64,000 nucleotides of DNA from Rhodomicrobium sp. Lineage in GTDB: Bacteria > Pseudomonadota > Alphaproteobacteria > Rhizobiales > HXMU1428-3. This document shows positions 37,319-46,422 of the stretch, piece after piece; position 1 is the stretch's first letter; each line of letters opens with the position of its first letter. Below the pieces are notes generated by a model. The model was not told where the DNA came from, did not search any database, and saw nothing but the letters and a program-made list of their open reading frames with translations. The position numbers and the translations under genes are program-made. Location of the stretch: assembly GCA_021604665.1 (NCBI GenBank), contig BQJK01000002.1:248001-312000 (forward strand), written 5' to 3'.

Positions 37319-37376
37319 AGCCTGGTTTGAGTTTCTTCCTAAATATTATCGTTATCAGGAACATTCAACCCAGGCT
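37319..37376. repeat. Long imperfect inverted repeat upstream of sucA
   Basis: The left arm 37319-37340 (AGCCTGG, TTGA, TTCCT) pairs with the right arm 37357-37376 (AGGAA, TTCAA, CCAGGCT) around a 16-nt AT-rich loop. There are about 17 pairs, broken by one mismatch and one small bulge. No T-tract follows on the minus strand. Confidence 0.75.
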
Positions 37377-37456
37377 CTACTTAACATTTAACTCTCAAAT
37401 CTCACTCTAATCAATTGGCCTAATTATGATTTGGGTGAGTAATATTTTTTATATGC

Positions 37457-37508
37457 CGGTGAGGCGCAGTCTTGAGGTCAGTCTGTGCTTTGGTCATGCG
37501 CCTCACCG
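37457..37508. repeat. 12-bp perfect inverted repeat downstream of sucD
   Basis: CGGTGAGGCGCA (37457-37468) and TGCGCCTCACCG (37497-37508) pair perfectly around a 28-nt loop. A TTTTTA run follows on the plus strand, whereas the flanking genes run on the minus strand. It therefore does not look like a standard terminator for sucD, though it may act as one or as an mRNA 3' stabiliser. Confidence 0.8.
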
Positions 37509-37531
37509 TTTTTATATCTAACCTTCAGGGA

Positions 37532-38407
37532 TTAGCCTTTAAGGATATTTACCAATGTGGTGCCGAGAGAGGCAGGGGAATCCGCGACGGCGATGCCGGC
37601 TGATTTCATTGCTTCAATCTTATCTTCAGCGCCGCCTTTGCCGCCGGAGATGATGGCGCCAGCATGGCCCATTCTACGACCTGGAGGGGCTGTTACACCG
37701 GCAATGAAGCCTACAACAGGTTTTTTCACTGAATTGTTTTTCAGGAATTCTGCTGCGTCTTCTTCCGCTGTGCCGCCGATTTCACCGATCATGATGATTG
37801 ATTCTGTTTCATCATCTGCGAGGAACATCTCTAGGATATCGATGAATTCAGTGCCTTTTACAGGGTCACCGCCAATGCCAACACAAGAAGACTGGCCAAG
37901 GCCGGCAGCTGTGGTCTGGCCAACGGCCTCATAAGTCAATGTGCCTGAGCGCGAGAGAATGCCGACAGAGCCACGCTTGTGGATATGACCGGGCATAATG
38001 CCAATTTTGCATTCATTTGGCGTAATAACGCCAGGGCAGTTTGGGCCAATGAGCCGTGTTTTTGAACCATCGAGAGCGCGTTTCACTTTGACCATATCCA
38101 TTACCGGGATGCCTTCAGTGATGCAGACTGCCAGCGGAATTTCCGCGTCAATGGCTTCCAGAATTGCATCTGCTGCGAAGGGCGGCGGCACGTAGATGGC
38201 TGTGGCGTCTGCGCCAGTGGCTGCCATGGCTTCATGAACGGTGTCAAAAACTGGTAGGCCGAGATGCTCTCCGCCGCCTTTGCCGGGTGTTACGCCGCCA
38301 ACCATTTTAGTGCCATATGCAATGGCTTGCTCAGAATGGAAGGTGCCTTGACTGCCAGTGAAGCCTTGGCAGATGACTTTTGTCTCTTTATTTACGAGAA
38401 TTGACAT
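37532..38407 (-). CDS. sucD: Succinyl-CoA synthetase alpha subunit
   Basis: Makes ATP or GTP from succinyl-CoA together with SucC. The 291-residue protein has the CoA-binding Rossmann segment [15 protein letters not shown], the [10 protein letters not shown] loop, and the phospho-histidine segment [17 protein letters not shown]. Its ATG follows the sucC stop with no base between (TAAATG), with GGAGG inside the sucC end, so translation is coupled. Confidence 0.97.
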   Translation of the reverse strand: MSILVNKETKVICQGFTGSQGTFHSEQAIAYGTKMVGGVTPGKGGGEHLGLPVFDTVHEAMAATGADATAIYVPPPFAADAILEAIDAEIPLAVCITEGIPVMDMVKVKRALDGSKTRLIGPNCPGVITPNECKIGIMPGHIHKRGSVGILSRSGTLTYEAVGQTTAAGLGQSSCVGIGGDPVKGTEFIDILEMFLADDETESIIMIGEIGGTAEEDAAEFLKNNSVKKPVVGFIAGVTAPPGRRMGHAGAIISGGKGGAEDKIEAMKSAGIAVADSPASLGTTLVNILKG

Positions 38408-39607
38408 TTATGCTGCCTCCTTCACTGCGGCGACGATTTTTTCTGCGGCATCAGCCAGATTGTCTGCCGGGATAATGGCAAGACCAGACTGTGAGAGCAG
38501 CTCTTTGCCTTTTTCTACATTGGTACCTTCAAGGCGAACAACCAGCGGGACTTTAATGTCCATCTCGCGAGCGGCAGCGATGACGCCATCTGCGATCACA
38601 TCACAGCGCATGATGCCACCGAAGATGTTGACCAGTATGCCTTGAACACTTGGATCAGAAAGAATGATCTTGAAAGCTTCTGTCACTTTCTCTTTTGTGG
38701 CACCGCCGCCAACGTCGAGGAAGTTTGCGGGCTCTTCGCCATAAAGCTTAATGATATCCATTGTTGCCATAGCAAGGCCAGCGCCATTGACCATACAGCC
38801 GATGCTGCCATCCAGCTTAACGTAGGAAAGATCATATTTAGAGGCTTCAACTTCTGCAGGATCTTCTTCATCAAGGTCGCGCAGTTCCATAATATCAGGA
38901 TGGCGATAAAGTGCATTTGAATCGAAGCCGACTTTAGCGTCGAGGCAGCGAATTTGTTTATCGCTGGTGACAACAAGCGGATTGATTTCCAGCAGGGCCA
39001 TATCCTTTTCAGTGAAGGCTTTGTAAAGCGCAGCACCGACTTTAGCGACTTGCTTGGCCAAATCGCCTTCAAGCTTCAATGCTTTAGCAAGCTTACGGCC
39101 ATGTAGCGGCATAAAGCCAATGGCAGGGTCAACACTGAAAGTGATGATTTTCTCTGGTGTTTCTTCAGCGACAGCTTCAATGTCCATGCCGCCTTCAGTT
39201 GAAGCGACAAAGGCCACCTGGCTTGTTTCGCGGTCAACGAGGATGGAGAGATAGAGCTCATCAGCAATATCAGTGCCGTCTTCAATATAGAGGCGGTTAA
39301 CTTGCTTGCCCTCTGGGCCGGTTTGGTGTGTCACAAGCACGTTGCCGAGCATATCTTTGGCGTTTGCTTCGACTTCATCAATTGAGCGAGCAAGACGAAC
39401 GCCGCCAGCGGCATCTTCTGGTAGCTCTTTGAATTTACCTTTACCGCGTCCACCAGCGTGGATTTGTGATTTAACAACCCATAGTGGGCCGCCCAGTTCT
39501 TCTGCGGCTTTGCGGGCTTCTTCCGGGGTGAAGGCAACGACGCCTTTAGAAACCGGAACACCGAACTGCTTTAGCACCGCCTTGGCTTGATATTCGTGAA
39601 TATTCAT
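38408..39607 (-). CDS. sucC: Succinyl-CoA synthetase (ADP-forming) beta subunit
   Basis: ATP-grasp subunit of succinyl-CoA synthetase. The 399-residue protein starts [19 protein letters not shown], has the ATP-grasp segment [14 protein letters not shown], the metal site LEINPLVVT, and the succinate/CoA end [15 protein letters not shown]. sucD follows directly; mdh lies upstream, and the mdh hairpin at 39786-39807 separates them. A 16-bp tandem duplication sits just before its start. Confidence 0.97.
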   Translation of the reverse strand: MNIHEYQAKAVLKQFGVPVSKGVVAFTPEEARKAAEELGGPLWVVKSQIHAGGRGKGKFKELPEDAAGGVRLARSIDEVEANAKDMLGNVLVTHQTGPEGKQVNRLYIEDGTDIADELYLSILVDRETSQVAFVASTEGGMDIEAVAEETPEKIITFSVDPAIGFMPLHGRKLAKALKLEGDLAKQVAKVGAALYKAFTEKDMALLEINPLVVTSDKQIRCLDAKVGFDSNALYRHPDIMELRDLDEEDPAEVEASKYDLSYVKLDGSIGCMVNGAGLAMATMDIIKLYGEEPANFLDVGGGATKEKVTEAFKIILSDPSVQGILVNIFGGIMRCDVIADGVIAAAREMDIKVPLVVRLEGTNVEKGKELLSQSGLAIIPADNLADAAEKIVAAVKEAA

Positions 39608-39621
39608 ATGATTTGCCTTTG

Positions 39622-39653
39622 TAGATGACTTAATTCTTAGATGACTTACTTGG
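39622..39653. repeat. Two-copy 16-bp tandem repeat upstream of sucC
   Basis: TAGATGACTTAATTCT (39622-39637) is followed by TAGATGACTTACTTGG (39638-39653), 13 of 16 identical. It begins 15 bp before the sucC start codon, so it lies in the leader. Confidence 0.6.
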
Positions 39654-39785
39654 GGCGATAATCAAAGACCTTAAGTTAAGCACTTGAGGCAAAAGCTTTG
39701 ATATTGCCTTGCGCTGGCTTTGGTGACTGAAATTCTCACATTATTAGCATATGAGAGACGCAGATCACTGCCAGCTTTAAGTCAT

Positions 39786-39807
39786 GAAGGCGGCTTTCGC
39801 CGCCTTC
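39786..39807 (-). terminator. Hairpin after mdh
   Basis: GAAGGCGGC (39786-39794) pairs perfectly with GCCGCCTTC (39799-39807) around TTTC, starting 6 bp after the mdh stop. On the minus strand the sequence after the stem is ATGACTTAAAG, so the U-tract is poor. It may reduce rather than stop read-through into sucCD. Confidence 0.7.
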
Positions 39808-39813
39808 AAAAAT

Positions 39814-40803
<990 letters not shown>

Positions 40804-41064
40804 TCAATCCGGAGCTTTTGCCCTTGCGCTCTCCCATCACAATGGCTGCACCGGACTTCTTTCAACTTGGTAACCGAGTGGTTAGCTTGAAACGAGGCGC
40901 GGCGCAAGGTCGCAAATTAAAAAAAAGGTCTTTGGCAAGCTTTTTCTTGATGTCCTCCCTGAATGGGTGGGTTATTGATGCAAATATTGGCAATTCCGCT
41001 CAATTGTTGGCAAAAGCCAGAGCTTAAAGTCTGACCTTAAATCATAATGGACTAGGAAATGATC

Positions 41065-42156
41065 TTAGCTGCGATAGGTTGCATGTTGCATTTCCATCAG
41101 GCGGGACGTTGTACGCTCAAATAGCGCCGCGTTATCCCCAGTGGGGTAGAGATGATCTGGCGCGGCGGCGGCTGAGGCAACCAGACGGATGGAAGAATCA
41201 TAGAGCGTATCTATAAGGGTGATGAAACGGCGGGCTTCATTGCGTTTCTCTGGTCCCAATACAGGTATATCTTCAATAAACAGAGTGTGGTAGCGGGCTG
41301 CTAAAGCCAGGTAATCATCCCGGCCGAGCATGTTGCTACAAAGGTCATCGAAGTGAAAACGGGCCACGCCATTGGCGGCTTCTGGCACCACCAGCTGGCG
41401 GCCCTTGACGATAATCGTCGCCTGCTTACCCTCAGCAACACCAGTGAGCCGCTGCCAAAGAGAGCACATGGCTTCATCTGCCGCCCGGTCATTCGGCACG
41501 TAATAGAGCTTCTCCCCTTCCAGCTGCCTTAAGCGGAAATCAACATCTGATACCAGCTCATGGCTTATCATCCGGGTTTGCATCAGCTCAATAAACGGTA
41601 TGAAGAGCTGCCTGTTCAGGCCATTTTTATATAAATCATCAATTTTAGAGTTAGACGTGGCCATTACCACCACCCCTTCGGCAAACAGCGCGGTGAATAA
41701 ACGCCCGAGGATCATCGCATCTGTTATGTCGCTGACGTAGAACTCATCAAAGCAAAGGAACTTTGAGCGCTCCGCAATCTCCCCAGCCACACGGATGATT
41801 GGCTCTGGCTCGTTGCTTTTGCGGAATTTGTTCAGACGATCATGGGTGAGGTGCATAAACTCATTGAAATGGTAGCGGGCTTTGAGGCGAAATTCGATAG
41901 TCTCATAGAATAGATCCATCAGCATGGTTTTGCCGCAGCCGACGCCGCCATAGAGATAAACACCTTGTGGCACCCGTCTCGGGTCCATTTTGGGGGCAAA
42001 CCAGCCGCCTAGAAAACTGCGCTGCTCGGGCCGGTAGTGAAGCAACCTTGCCTCAAACTCGGCCAGGGTTTTCGCAGCTTCGAGTTGAGCTGGGTGTTCC
42101 TCAAGTTCGTTTGAGGCACGTTTCTGTAGAAACTCATCAAAAAAACTGCCGCTCAT
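41065..42156 (-). CDS. zapE: Cell division protein ZapE (AFG1-like ATPase)
   Basis: AAA-type ATPase of 363 residues related to mitochondrial AFG1/LACE1. In E. coli ZapE associates with the FtsZ ring. It has Walker A YLYGGVGCGKTMLMD, Walker B FLCFDEFYVSDITDAM, the sensor segment VVMATSNS, and a C-terminal LIDTLYDSSIRLVASAAA. The length is as in other alphaproteobacteria. It lies upstream of mdh on the same strand with 285 bp between, a conserved pairing in Rhizobiales. Confidence 0.93.
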   Translation of the reverse strand: MSGSFFDEFLQKRASNELEEHPAQLEAAKTLAEFEARLLHYRPEQRSFLGGWFAPKMDPRRVPQGVYLYGGVGCGKTMLMDLFYETIEFRLKARYHFNEFMHLTHDRLNKFRKSNEPEPIIRVAGEIAERSKFLCFDEFYVSDITDAMILGRLFTALFAEGVVVMATSNSKIDDLYKNGLNRQLFIPFIELMQTRMISHELVSDVDFRLRQLEGEKLYYVPNDRAADEAMCSLWQRLTGVAEGKQATIIVKGRQLVVPEAANGVARFHFDDLCSNMLGRDDYLALAARYHTLFIEDIPVLGPEKRNEARRFITLIDTLYDSSIRLVASAAAAPDHLYPTGDNAALFERTTSRLMEMQHATYRS

Positions 42157-42435
42157 TAACTAAACCCCTTAAAACGCCGCATTACCGCCCCTTCTTGCTA
42201 ACTCATGGCAACACTCATCGTCAATTATAAATCAATGGCTTAGCCGGTTTAACTGCGAAGCTGGGGCGCATTGATAAATGTCAATATTCCCCAAACGCAT
42301 AGCTGGCATGCTGATATTTCGTGCCTTTTGTCTTTGGTGTGCCACATCCCTGAACCTATATTAGTCAGGCCTATTGCTATCCCCGAGGAGGCCTTGAGGA
42401 TAGTGAAATAGTGCCAGTTATGACTGGAGGTTCCA

Positions 42436-43011
42436 ATGGGATCTATAGCTTTTCAAGGTGGGCATTACAGGAAACTTTGGCTTGTCGAAAGACGTGAGTT
42501 GCTGGAGCATTTTCTGAGACTTGATGCAGAAGGCCGCCGGATGAGATTCGGCGGTGAGGTTGGTGAGGAATTCATCTCCAAATACGCCGCTGCTGCGCTC
42601 GATAAGAATTGTCGTATTTGGGGCTTTTTTGGCCCTCGCGGTAATCTTAGAGGGACCGGCGAACTAAGACGCTTTGAAGATCGACCCGAATGCGCTGAAG
42701 CAGCGTTTACGGTTGAAACTGAATATTCCGGGAAGGGAATTGGCACGGGGTTATTTCACCATGTCATTCTTTCAGCGCGGAACATTGGCATTCGCCATCT
42801 CTACCTGAATTGTCTTTCCGAGAATCAGGTGATGCAGGCGATTGCGCGTAAATTCAATGCTGAATTGGATTTTGACCAGGGTGAAGTGCTGGGCGACCTT
42901 ATACCGCCAGGGCGCACGCCGCTGACCAGAATTGAAGAAGCCATTGAAGATAGTAGTGGGCTGGTGTTCGGTATGCTGGATATTCAACAGAGACGGATTA
43001 GTCTCTCTTAA
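42436..43011 (+). CDS. GNAT family N-acetyltransferase
   Basis: A 191-residue acetyltransferase-fold protein. The acetyl-CoA pyrophosphate loop is seen in AFTVETEYSGKGIGTGLF (the Q/RxxGxG position reads SGKGIG), followed by the helix HHVILSARNIGIRHLYLNCLSENQVMQAIARKF. ATG 42436 has TGGAGG at 6 nt. The substrate is unknown. It stands alone, divergent from zapE and convergent with the pentapeptide gene. Small stand-alone GNATs of this type are common in alphaproteobacteria. Confidence 0.85.
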   Translation: MGSIAFQGGHYRKLWLVERRELLEHFLRLDAEGRRMRFGGEVGEEFISKYAAAALDKNCRIWGFFGPRGNLRGTGELRRFEDRPECAEAAFTVETEYSGKGIGTGLFHHVILSARNIGIRHLYLNCLSENQVMQAIARKFNAELDFDQGEVLGDLIPPGRTPLTRIEEAIEDSSGLVFGMLDIQQRRISLS

Positions 43012-43059
43012 GGGCTATACTACACGAAGATCTTTCTCCGGCCCGCTCGCCGCCAGCTG

Positions 43060-44721
43060 TTAGCGTAAGCGCAGCTGGTTGCGCAGCACAAAGATAAACA
43101 CCCCAAATAATAAGACATGAAGTATCATCTGCAGCACGCCGAGGCGGCTATAGCCGCTATGACCGGGGAGGCTGCCGGTGATATCTTCTGTCGCGGCGTC
43201 AATGTCCATCGCCGCGCCGTCTTCAAGGGTCTCGCTGCCATATTGCAGCTTTGCGACATCCTTGCTCCCGGCTAACTCAGCTATTTTGCGGTCTGGGCTG
43301 GTGTTTGTCTCTACTCCGCGATCTTCGCTTTCACCCTGGCTGCGGGGACGTGTTTCCACCTTTTCTGGCTCGGCAAGAGCCAGGCGGGATTGATCTTTCT
43401 CTGGTTTGAGCGGTGCTTTGGCAAGGCGCAGATATTTGCGCTCTGTCATGGGCTTCATGCTCAGGCAGTGTTTTGCGCGGCGCACATCGACCTCGGCGTT
43501 TTCGCCAAAAATGAAAAAAGCATTGCGAGAGGCAATGGTTTCGGCAGCTTCTATGGGAGTGATTGAGGGCGTGTTTTGGCAAACCCCCACTAAAGCTGCT
43601 GGCGCTGAAAGCCAATAAATGCCGGTGAAGATGTAAAACACCAGCATCCAGGCAATGGCTGGCCGCCATAATGAACGGCCAAAATTAGAGGTCACCTCAT
43701 AGAGCGCGCCGCTTACATAGCGCAGAGCCCCGGTTGGCATATCTTTCAACTGATCAGCAAGATGGCGGCGGGCCCGCACCTGGCCGGCATAAAATTTCCG
43801 CTCACTGGCGTAATCTTTGGCTTCATTTGCCACCTGGCGTAGCGCACTGAAATGAGCTTCATCAGCGCGTTTGCGGCGGGTGTTTATAAATTTGTTTTTC
43901 GCAAAAGCGCAGCGCTTCTTAATCCATTCGCTGAACATCATATCGCGCAGCATGAATTGACGCAGAGCGCGCGGCGCTAATTTATACTGCTGCATAACTG
44001 AGCGGATGCGCGGGCTAAAGCGTTTTTGGGTGGGCGGCGGCAAAATGATGATCTCACTTAGCCTTGGGGGGCGCTCGAAATCGGCGTCGATAAAATCGGG
44101 CACCTCATTCTGAAACCTGCAACCGGATAGATCAAAACTGCGCCCTGCGCGGATGGCCTCAAAATTTGTATTATCGTCAAAGCGGCTCAGCGCAAAGGTG
44201 GTAAAGCTGGCGAAATCCGCCTGATGAAAGCAAGCCAGCCCCTTAAACTCAGCGGCTTCAAACCAGCAATCGCCTAAAAAGGCGGTGTTGCTAAACCAGG
44301 CCGAGCCATGAAACTCAGCATTGTTAAACAGGGTGATGCCATGTAACTCGCTATGATCAAAGCGCAAATCACCGGGGAAGATAAACTCCCTGAAATCCAC
44401 ATTCATCCCCTCAAGCGGGATGTCGCGGCTTTTAATATATTTCTTTTCTTCCCGGTTGCGGGCTTTGGATTTGTTGCTTGTTTCATCTCCGGCGATAAAT
44501 CTTAGGCAGGAGAAATCAACAAATGCGCGGTCCAGCCAGCTAGCGGTCGCGTCATTCAGCCCAACAGTGCGATAAAACCCGGCTTCAAAATCAAACTCGC
44601 GGTTCACAAACCACTCGCCGTCAGCAATCAGCTTTTTTTTGCGACGCAACAGCCGCTCAGCCCAAATATTCCAGGCGTCCTTTCCCTGAAGAAAGAGGTT
44701 GATTGACTTTTCCTGGTTCAT
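43060..44721 (-). CDS. Pentapeptide-repeat-like membrane protein
   Basis: A 553-residue protein with a mixed layout. Residues about 105-215 show five-residue periodicity with aromatic centres (HGITLFNNAEFHGSAWFSNT and on), like a short right-handed pentapeptide-repeat helix. Then follow a basic helical region with FSEWIKKRCAFAKN and HFSALRQVANEAKDYASERKF, a membrane segment around 355-375, a low-complexity charged linker, and a C-terminal membrane segment ending in VLRNQLRLR. I know no function. I start at ATG 44721; an in-frame TTG lies three codons upstream. Both neighbouring regions are repeat-rich, so this is the start of the accessory stretch. Confidence 0.78.
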   Translation of the reverse strand: MNQEKSINLFLQGKDAWNIWAERLLRRKKKLIADGEWFVNREFDFEAGFYRTVGLNDATASWLDRAFVDFSCLRFIAGDETSNKSKARNREEKKYIKSRDIPLEGMNVDFREFIFPGDLRFDHSELHGITLFNNAEFHGSAWFSNTAFLGDCWFEAAEFKGLACFHQADFASFTTFALSRFDDNTNFEAIRAGRSFDLSGCRFQNEVPDFIDADFERPPRLSEIIILPPPTQKRFSPRIRSVMQQYKLAPRALRQFMLRDMMFSEWIKKRCAFAKNKFINTRRKRADEAHFSALRQVANEAKDYASERKFYAGQVRARRHLADQLKDMPTGALRYVSGALYEVTSNFGRSLWRPAIAWMLVFYIFTGIYWLSAPAALVGVCQNTPSITPIEAAETIASRNAFFIFGENAEVDVRRAKHCLSMKPMTERKYLRLAKAPLKPEKDQSRLALAEPEKVETRPRSQGESEDRGVETNTSPDRKIAELAGSKDVAKLQYGSETLEDGAAMDIDAATEDITGSLPGHSGYSRLGVLQMILHVLLFGVFIFVLRNQLRLR

Positions 44722-44846
44722 TTTCCGCAATCAGGCCTTGAGATGAGAAGAATCAGCCTCATTTATCGGCTTTAGCGGGCTGATTCGTCAAAGCAAAAGC
44801 GGGGTTAAGATTAATTTGGGGAGGGGGTGTTGCTTTTGGATTCTGC

Positions 44847-44896
44847 TTTTCTCTCACGGGCGATGCCCGCGCTTGCACGGGCGGCCCTCCGAGAGG
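44847..44896 (+). repeat. Dispersed palindromic repeat, copy 1
   Basis: It starts TTTTCTCTCACGGGCGATG and ends GCGGCCCTCCGAGAGG; the core GCCCG...CGGGC can pair. The same ends flank different cores at 45541, 47374 and, inverted, 47885-47938. Confidence 0.8.
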
Positions 44897-44898
44897 CA

Positions 44899-44948
44899 GC
44901 GCTAGGCGCTGACGGCCTGGCGGCCTACGTTTTTCGTCCACGGCAGGT
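44899..44948 (+). repeat. 50-bp direct repeat, copy A
   Basis: It starts GCGCTAGGCGCTGACGGCC and matches 45915-45964 at 43 of 50 positions. It lies immediately after palindromic repeat copy 1, so the two may form one composite element. Confidence 0.8.
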
Positions 44949-45097
44949 TGCGGGAGTAACTGAGCTTTTGTCTTGTGGCTGATGGTTTTGGAGTCTTTCT
45001 TCTTCGAATCTCAAGAACACTGTTTTTTGAGGTGTGAGCAAAATGCGCGGGGGGCGCCCCGATGGGTGCGCAATGAGGGGGCTATTGGGGAATGTGA

Positions 45098-45120
45098 AAA
45101 GGCTCCCATGGGGAGCCTTT
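45098..45120 (-). terminator. Perfect 10-bp hairpin, likely terminator of the DUF465 gene
   Basis: AAAGGCTCCC (45098-45107) pairs with GGGAGCCTTT (45111-45120) around ATG. On the minus strand the stem runs into TTTTC. It lies about 95 bp beyond the DUF465 stop. Confidence 0.65.
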
Positions 45121-45213
45121 GGTTGTATTGATTATGCTCTAGGCTATTGGTGGATGCGGAGTGGGCATCTGAAGCCAACAAAAGGTTACGCGGGCGGCGG
45201 GGCCGCCAGAGCG

Positions 45214-45453
45214 TCAGGCGTTTTGCAGCATGTCGTAAAGCTCATCTTTCAAAGTCATGCGCTTTCGTTTCAGCTCTTCATAATGCTCATCTGTAATATT
45301 CAGCCCGGCTGCCTCAGCGCGGTGAACTTCCCTATTAATGTTGTGATACTCATCAAACAGCCTGCCGAAATGATTATTGCTGATTTTCAGCTCGTGGATT
45401 TTGTCCTTATGCTCAGGAAATTCAGCCGCTAGTTCATGTGGGACATTAGACAT
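45214..45453 (-). CDS. YdcH family protein (DUF465)
   Basis: A 79-residue, highly charged and helical protein with the DUF465 pattern. KISNNHFGRLFDEYHNINREVHRAEAAG is followed by DEHYEELKRKRMTLKDELYDML. Members are small coiled-coil proteins, common in alphaproteobacteria and without a settled function. It is flanked by dispersed repeats on both sides. Confidence 0.88.
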   Translation of the reverse strand: MSNVPHELAAEFPEHKDKIHELKISNNHFGRLFDEYHNINREVHRAEAAGLNITDEHYEELKRKRMTLKDELYDMLQNA

Positions 45454-45540
45454 TCTTAGACGCTCTCTCTTTTGCGATTGTTATCCTTTTACTATGGCGC
45501 GGGGGGCAGGGTGTGGCTTTGATCTTGCTCAATTTATTTA

Positions 45541-45596
45541 TCTCTCACGGGCTATTCCGCGGCTGCGCAGCAGCGCGGGCCCTCCGAGGGGCGCGC
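45541..45596 (+). repeat. Dispersed palindromic repeat, copy 2
   Basis: It starts TCTCTCACGGGCTATTCCGC and ends GCGGGCCCTCCGAGGGG. The core holds the self-complementary GCTGCGCAGC, different from the core of copy 1. Confidence 0.8.
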
Positions 45597-45660
45597 AATA
45601 TTTTTTGCGCCCCTAGCGGGCGCAAAATGCGCGGGGGGCTGCCGCCCCTGATGGGTGCTG

Positions 45661-45702
45661 GATGGTTGGGGCTCCCTTCCGGGAGCTGGGGGCTAGGCTG
45701 TG
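45661..45702 (+). repeat. 42-bp direct repeat, copy 1
   Basis: It contains GGGGCTCCCTTCCGGGAGCT and continues to GGCTAGGCTGTG; 40 of 42 bases match 45854-45895, an offset of 193 bp. It includes a GCTCCC/GGGAGC hairpin. Confidence 0.85.
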
Positions 45703-45731
45703 GGGTGATAGGGGCGCGGGACCCTATGTCC

Positions 45732-45763
45732 CACCCCCTTAATGCGGTTGCATTAAGGGGGTG
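45732..45763. terminator. Perfect 14-bp hairpin in the repeat block
   Basis: CACCCCCTTAATGC (45732-45745) pairs with GCATTAAGGGGGTG (45750-45763) around GGTT. The flanks ATGTCC before and TTCCTTCTTCGT after recur around another hairpin at 47550-47578. It resembles a terminator but no gene ends near it on the plus strand. Confidence 0.6.
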
Positions 45764-45853
45764 TTCCTTCTTCGTGTCTCATGGTCAATGCTTAGTGGGG
45801 TATGAACAAAAGGCGCGGGTGGGGGCGGCGCCCAGCCGCCCCGGTTGGTGTGG

Positions 45854-45895
45854 GATGGATGGGGCTCCCTTGCGGGAGCTGGGGGCTAGGCTGTG
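45854..45895 (+). repeat. 42-bp direct repeat, copy 2
   Basis: Second copy of the 45661-45702 segment; the two differences are at positions 6 and 19 of the repeat. It ends in GGCTAGGCTGTG, 20 bp before the 50-bp repeat copy B. Confidence 0.85.
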
Positions 45896-45914
45896 ATGTC
45901 TCTCGGGGATGCTT

Positions 45915-45964
45915 GCGCTAGGCGCTGACGGCCAAACAGCCTACGTTTTACGTCCGCGGCTGGT
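45915..45964 (+). repeat. 50-bp direct repeat, copy B
   Basis: Partner of 44899-44948 with 43 of 50 identical. It is preceded by TCTCGGGGATGCTT, which looks like a shortened palindromic repeat copy 1 and supports a common composite element with an internal deletion. Confidence 0.8.
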
Positions 45965-46062
45965 ATTTGGATAATGGGCTTTCTTCAAGAGCTAACTAAC
46001 TAAAGTAAATATAATAATGCCGCCCTTTTCAGAACACCTTAGTGCAGATTAAGATATTAGGT

Positions 46063-46380
46063 CTAATTCACCCGTCCTTTAAAAAGATAATATCTCACTA
46101 TAGTTCCAGGCAAAAATACACCTTGCAACTCGCTACCCTTAGATGTGGGAGCTAATTCTAAAGATGTCCCTTCATCAAATAAACGACATTTACCAGTATT
46201 AATTGCTTGGTCAATTAGCTTTTTAGCACGTACTTCATCAAACTTATTGACTTCTACAATTTCCAGAAACTTTACTGCACTTTTACATCCTAAAGCGGGC
46301 CCCCCTCTTACTTTTTCAGCGTTAGCAGGTACAGAAAATATGCAAATCAAGCTTGTAAGGATCAATGTAATTTTTTTCAT
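46063..46380 (-). CDS. Small exported protein, unknown family
   Basis: A 105-residue protein with a clear signal peptide (MKKITLILTSLICIFSVPANAEK, cleavage likely after ANA). The mature part is about 83 residues with two cysteines (GCKSAV and GKCRLF) that could form a disulfide. I recognise no domain. AAGG lies about 9 nt before the ATG. Its base composition is clearly more AT-rich than the repeats and genes around it, a hint of separate origin. It lies next to the CMD-family gene, 42 bp away on the same strand. Confidence 0.72.
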   Translation of the reverse strand: MKKITLILTSLICIFSVPANAEKVRGGPALGCKSAVKFLEIVEVNKFDEVRAKKLIDQAINTGKCRLFDEGTSLELAPTSKGSELQGVFLPGTIVRYYLFKGRVN

Positions 46381-46422
46381 TTGTCATGCCTTCATATTTG
46401 ACAACCGATAAACCTTGCTCCC

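Larger units (their letters stand above)
36998..37531 (-). other. sucD-sucA spacer with two large hairpins
   Basis: 534 bp between genes on the same strand, AT-rich and without coding potential. It contains inverted repeats at 37319-37376 and 37457-37508, listed separately, and a smaller TGGGC/GCCCA dyad near 37239-37257. A sucA promoter is likely in the part nearest sucA but cannot be picked out by eye. Confidence 0.55.
44722..45213. other. Repeat-rich spacer before the DUF465 gene
   Basis: Nearly 500 bp with no credible gene. It carries a copy of the conserved-end palindromic repeat (44847-44896), a 50-bp segment repeated at 45915 (44899-44948), a GC-rich segment repeated near 45621 and 45805 (from about 45038), and a perfect 10-bp hairpin (45098-45120). 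Confidence 0.6.
45454..46062. other. GC-rich repeat block without genes
   Basis: About 600 bp made mostly of repeats: palindromic repeat copy 2 (45541-45596), a 42-bp direct repeat pair (45661-45702 and 45854-45895), a 14-bp perfect hairpin (45732-45763) and copy B of the 50-bp repeat (45915-45964). Open frames across it are composition artefacts. Confidence 0.7.

Noticed and set aside
45513..45896. 127-codon open frame in the GC-rich repeat block, and similar frames at 47405-47641 and 47215-47430
   Set aside because: They consist of dispersed repeat sequence, have no ribosome site, and their products match no family; GC-rich DNA gives such frames by chance.
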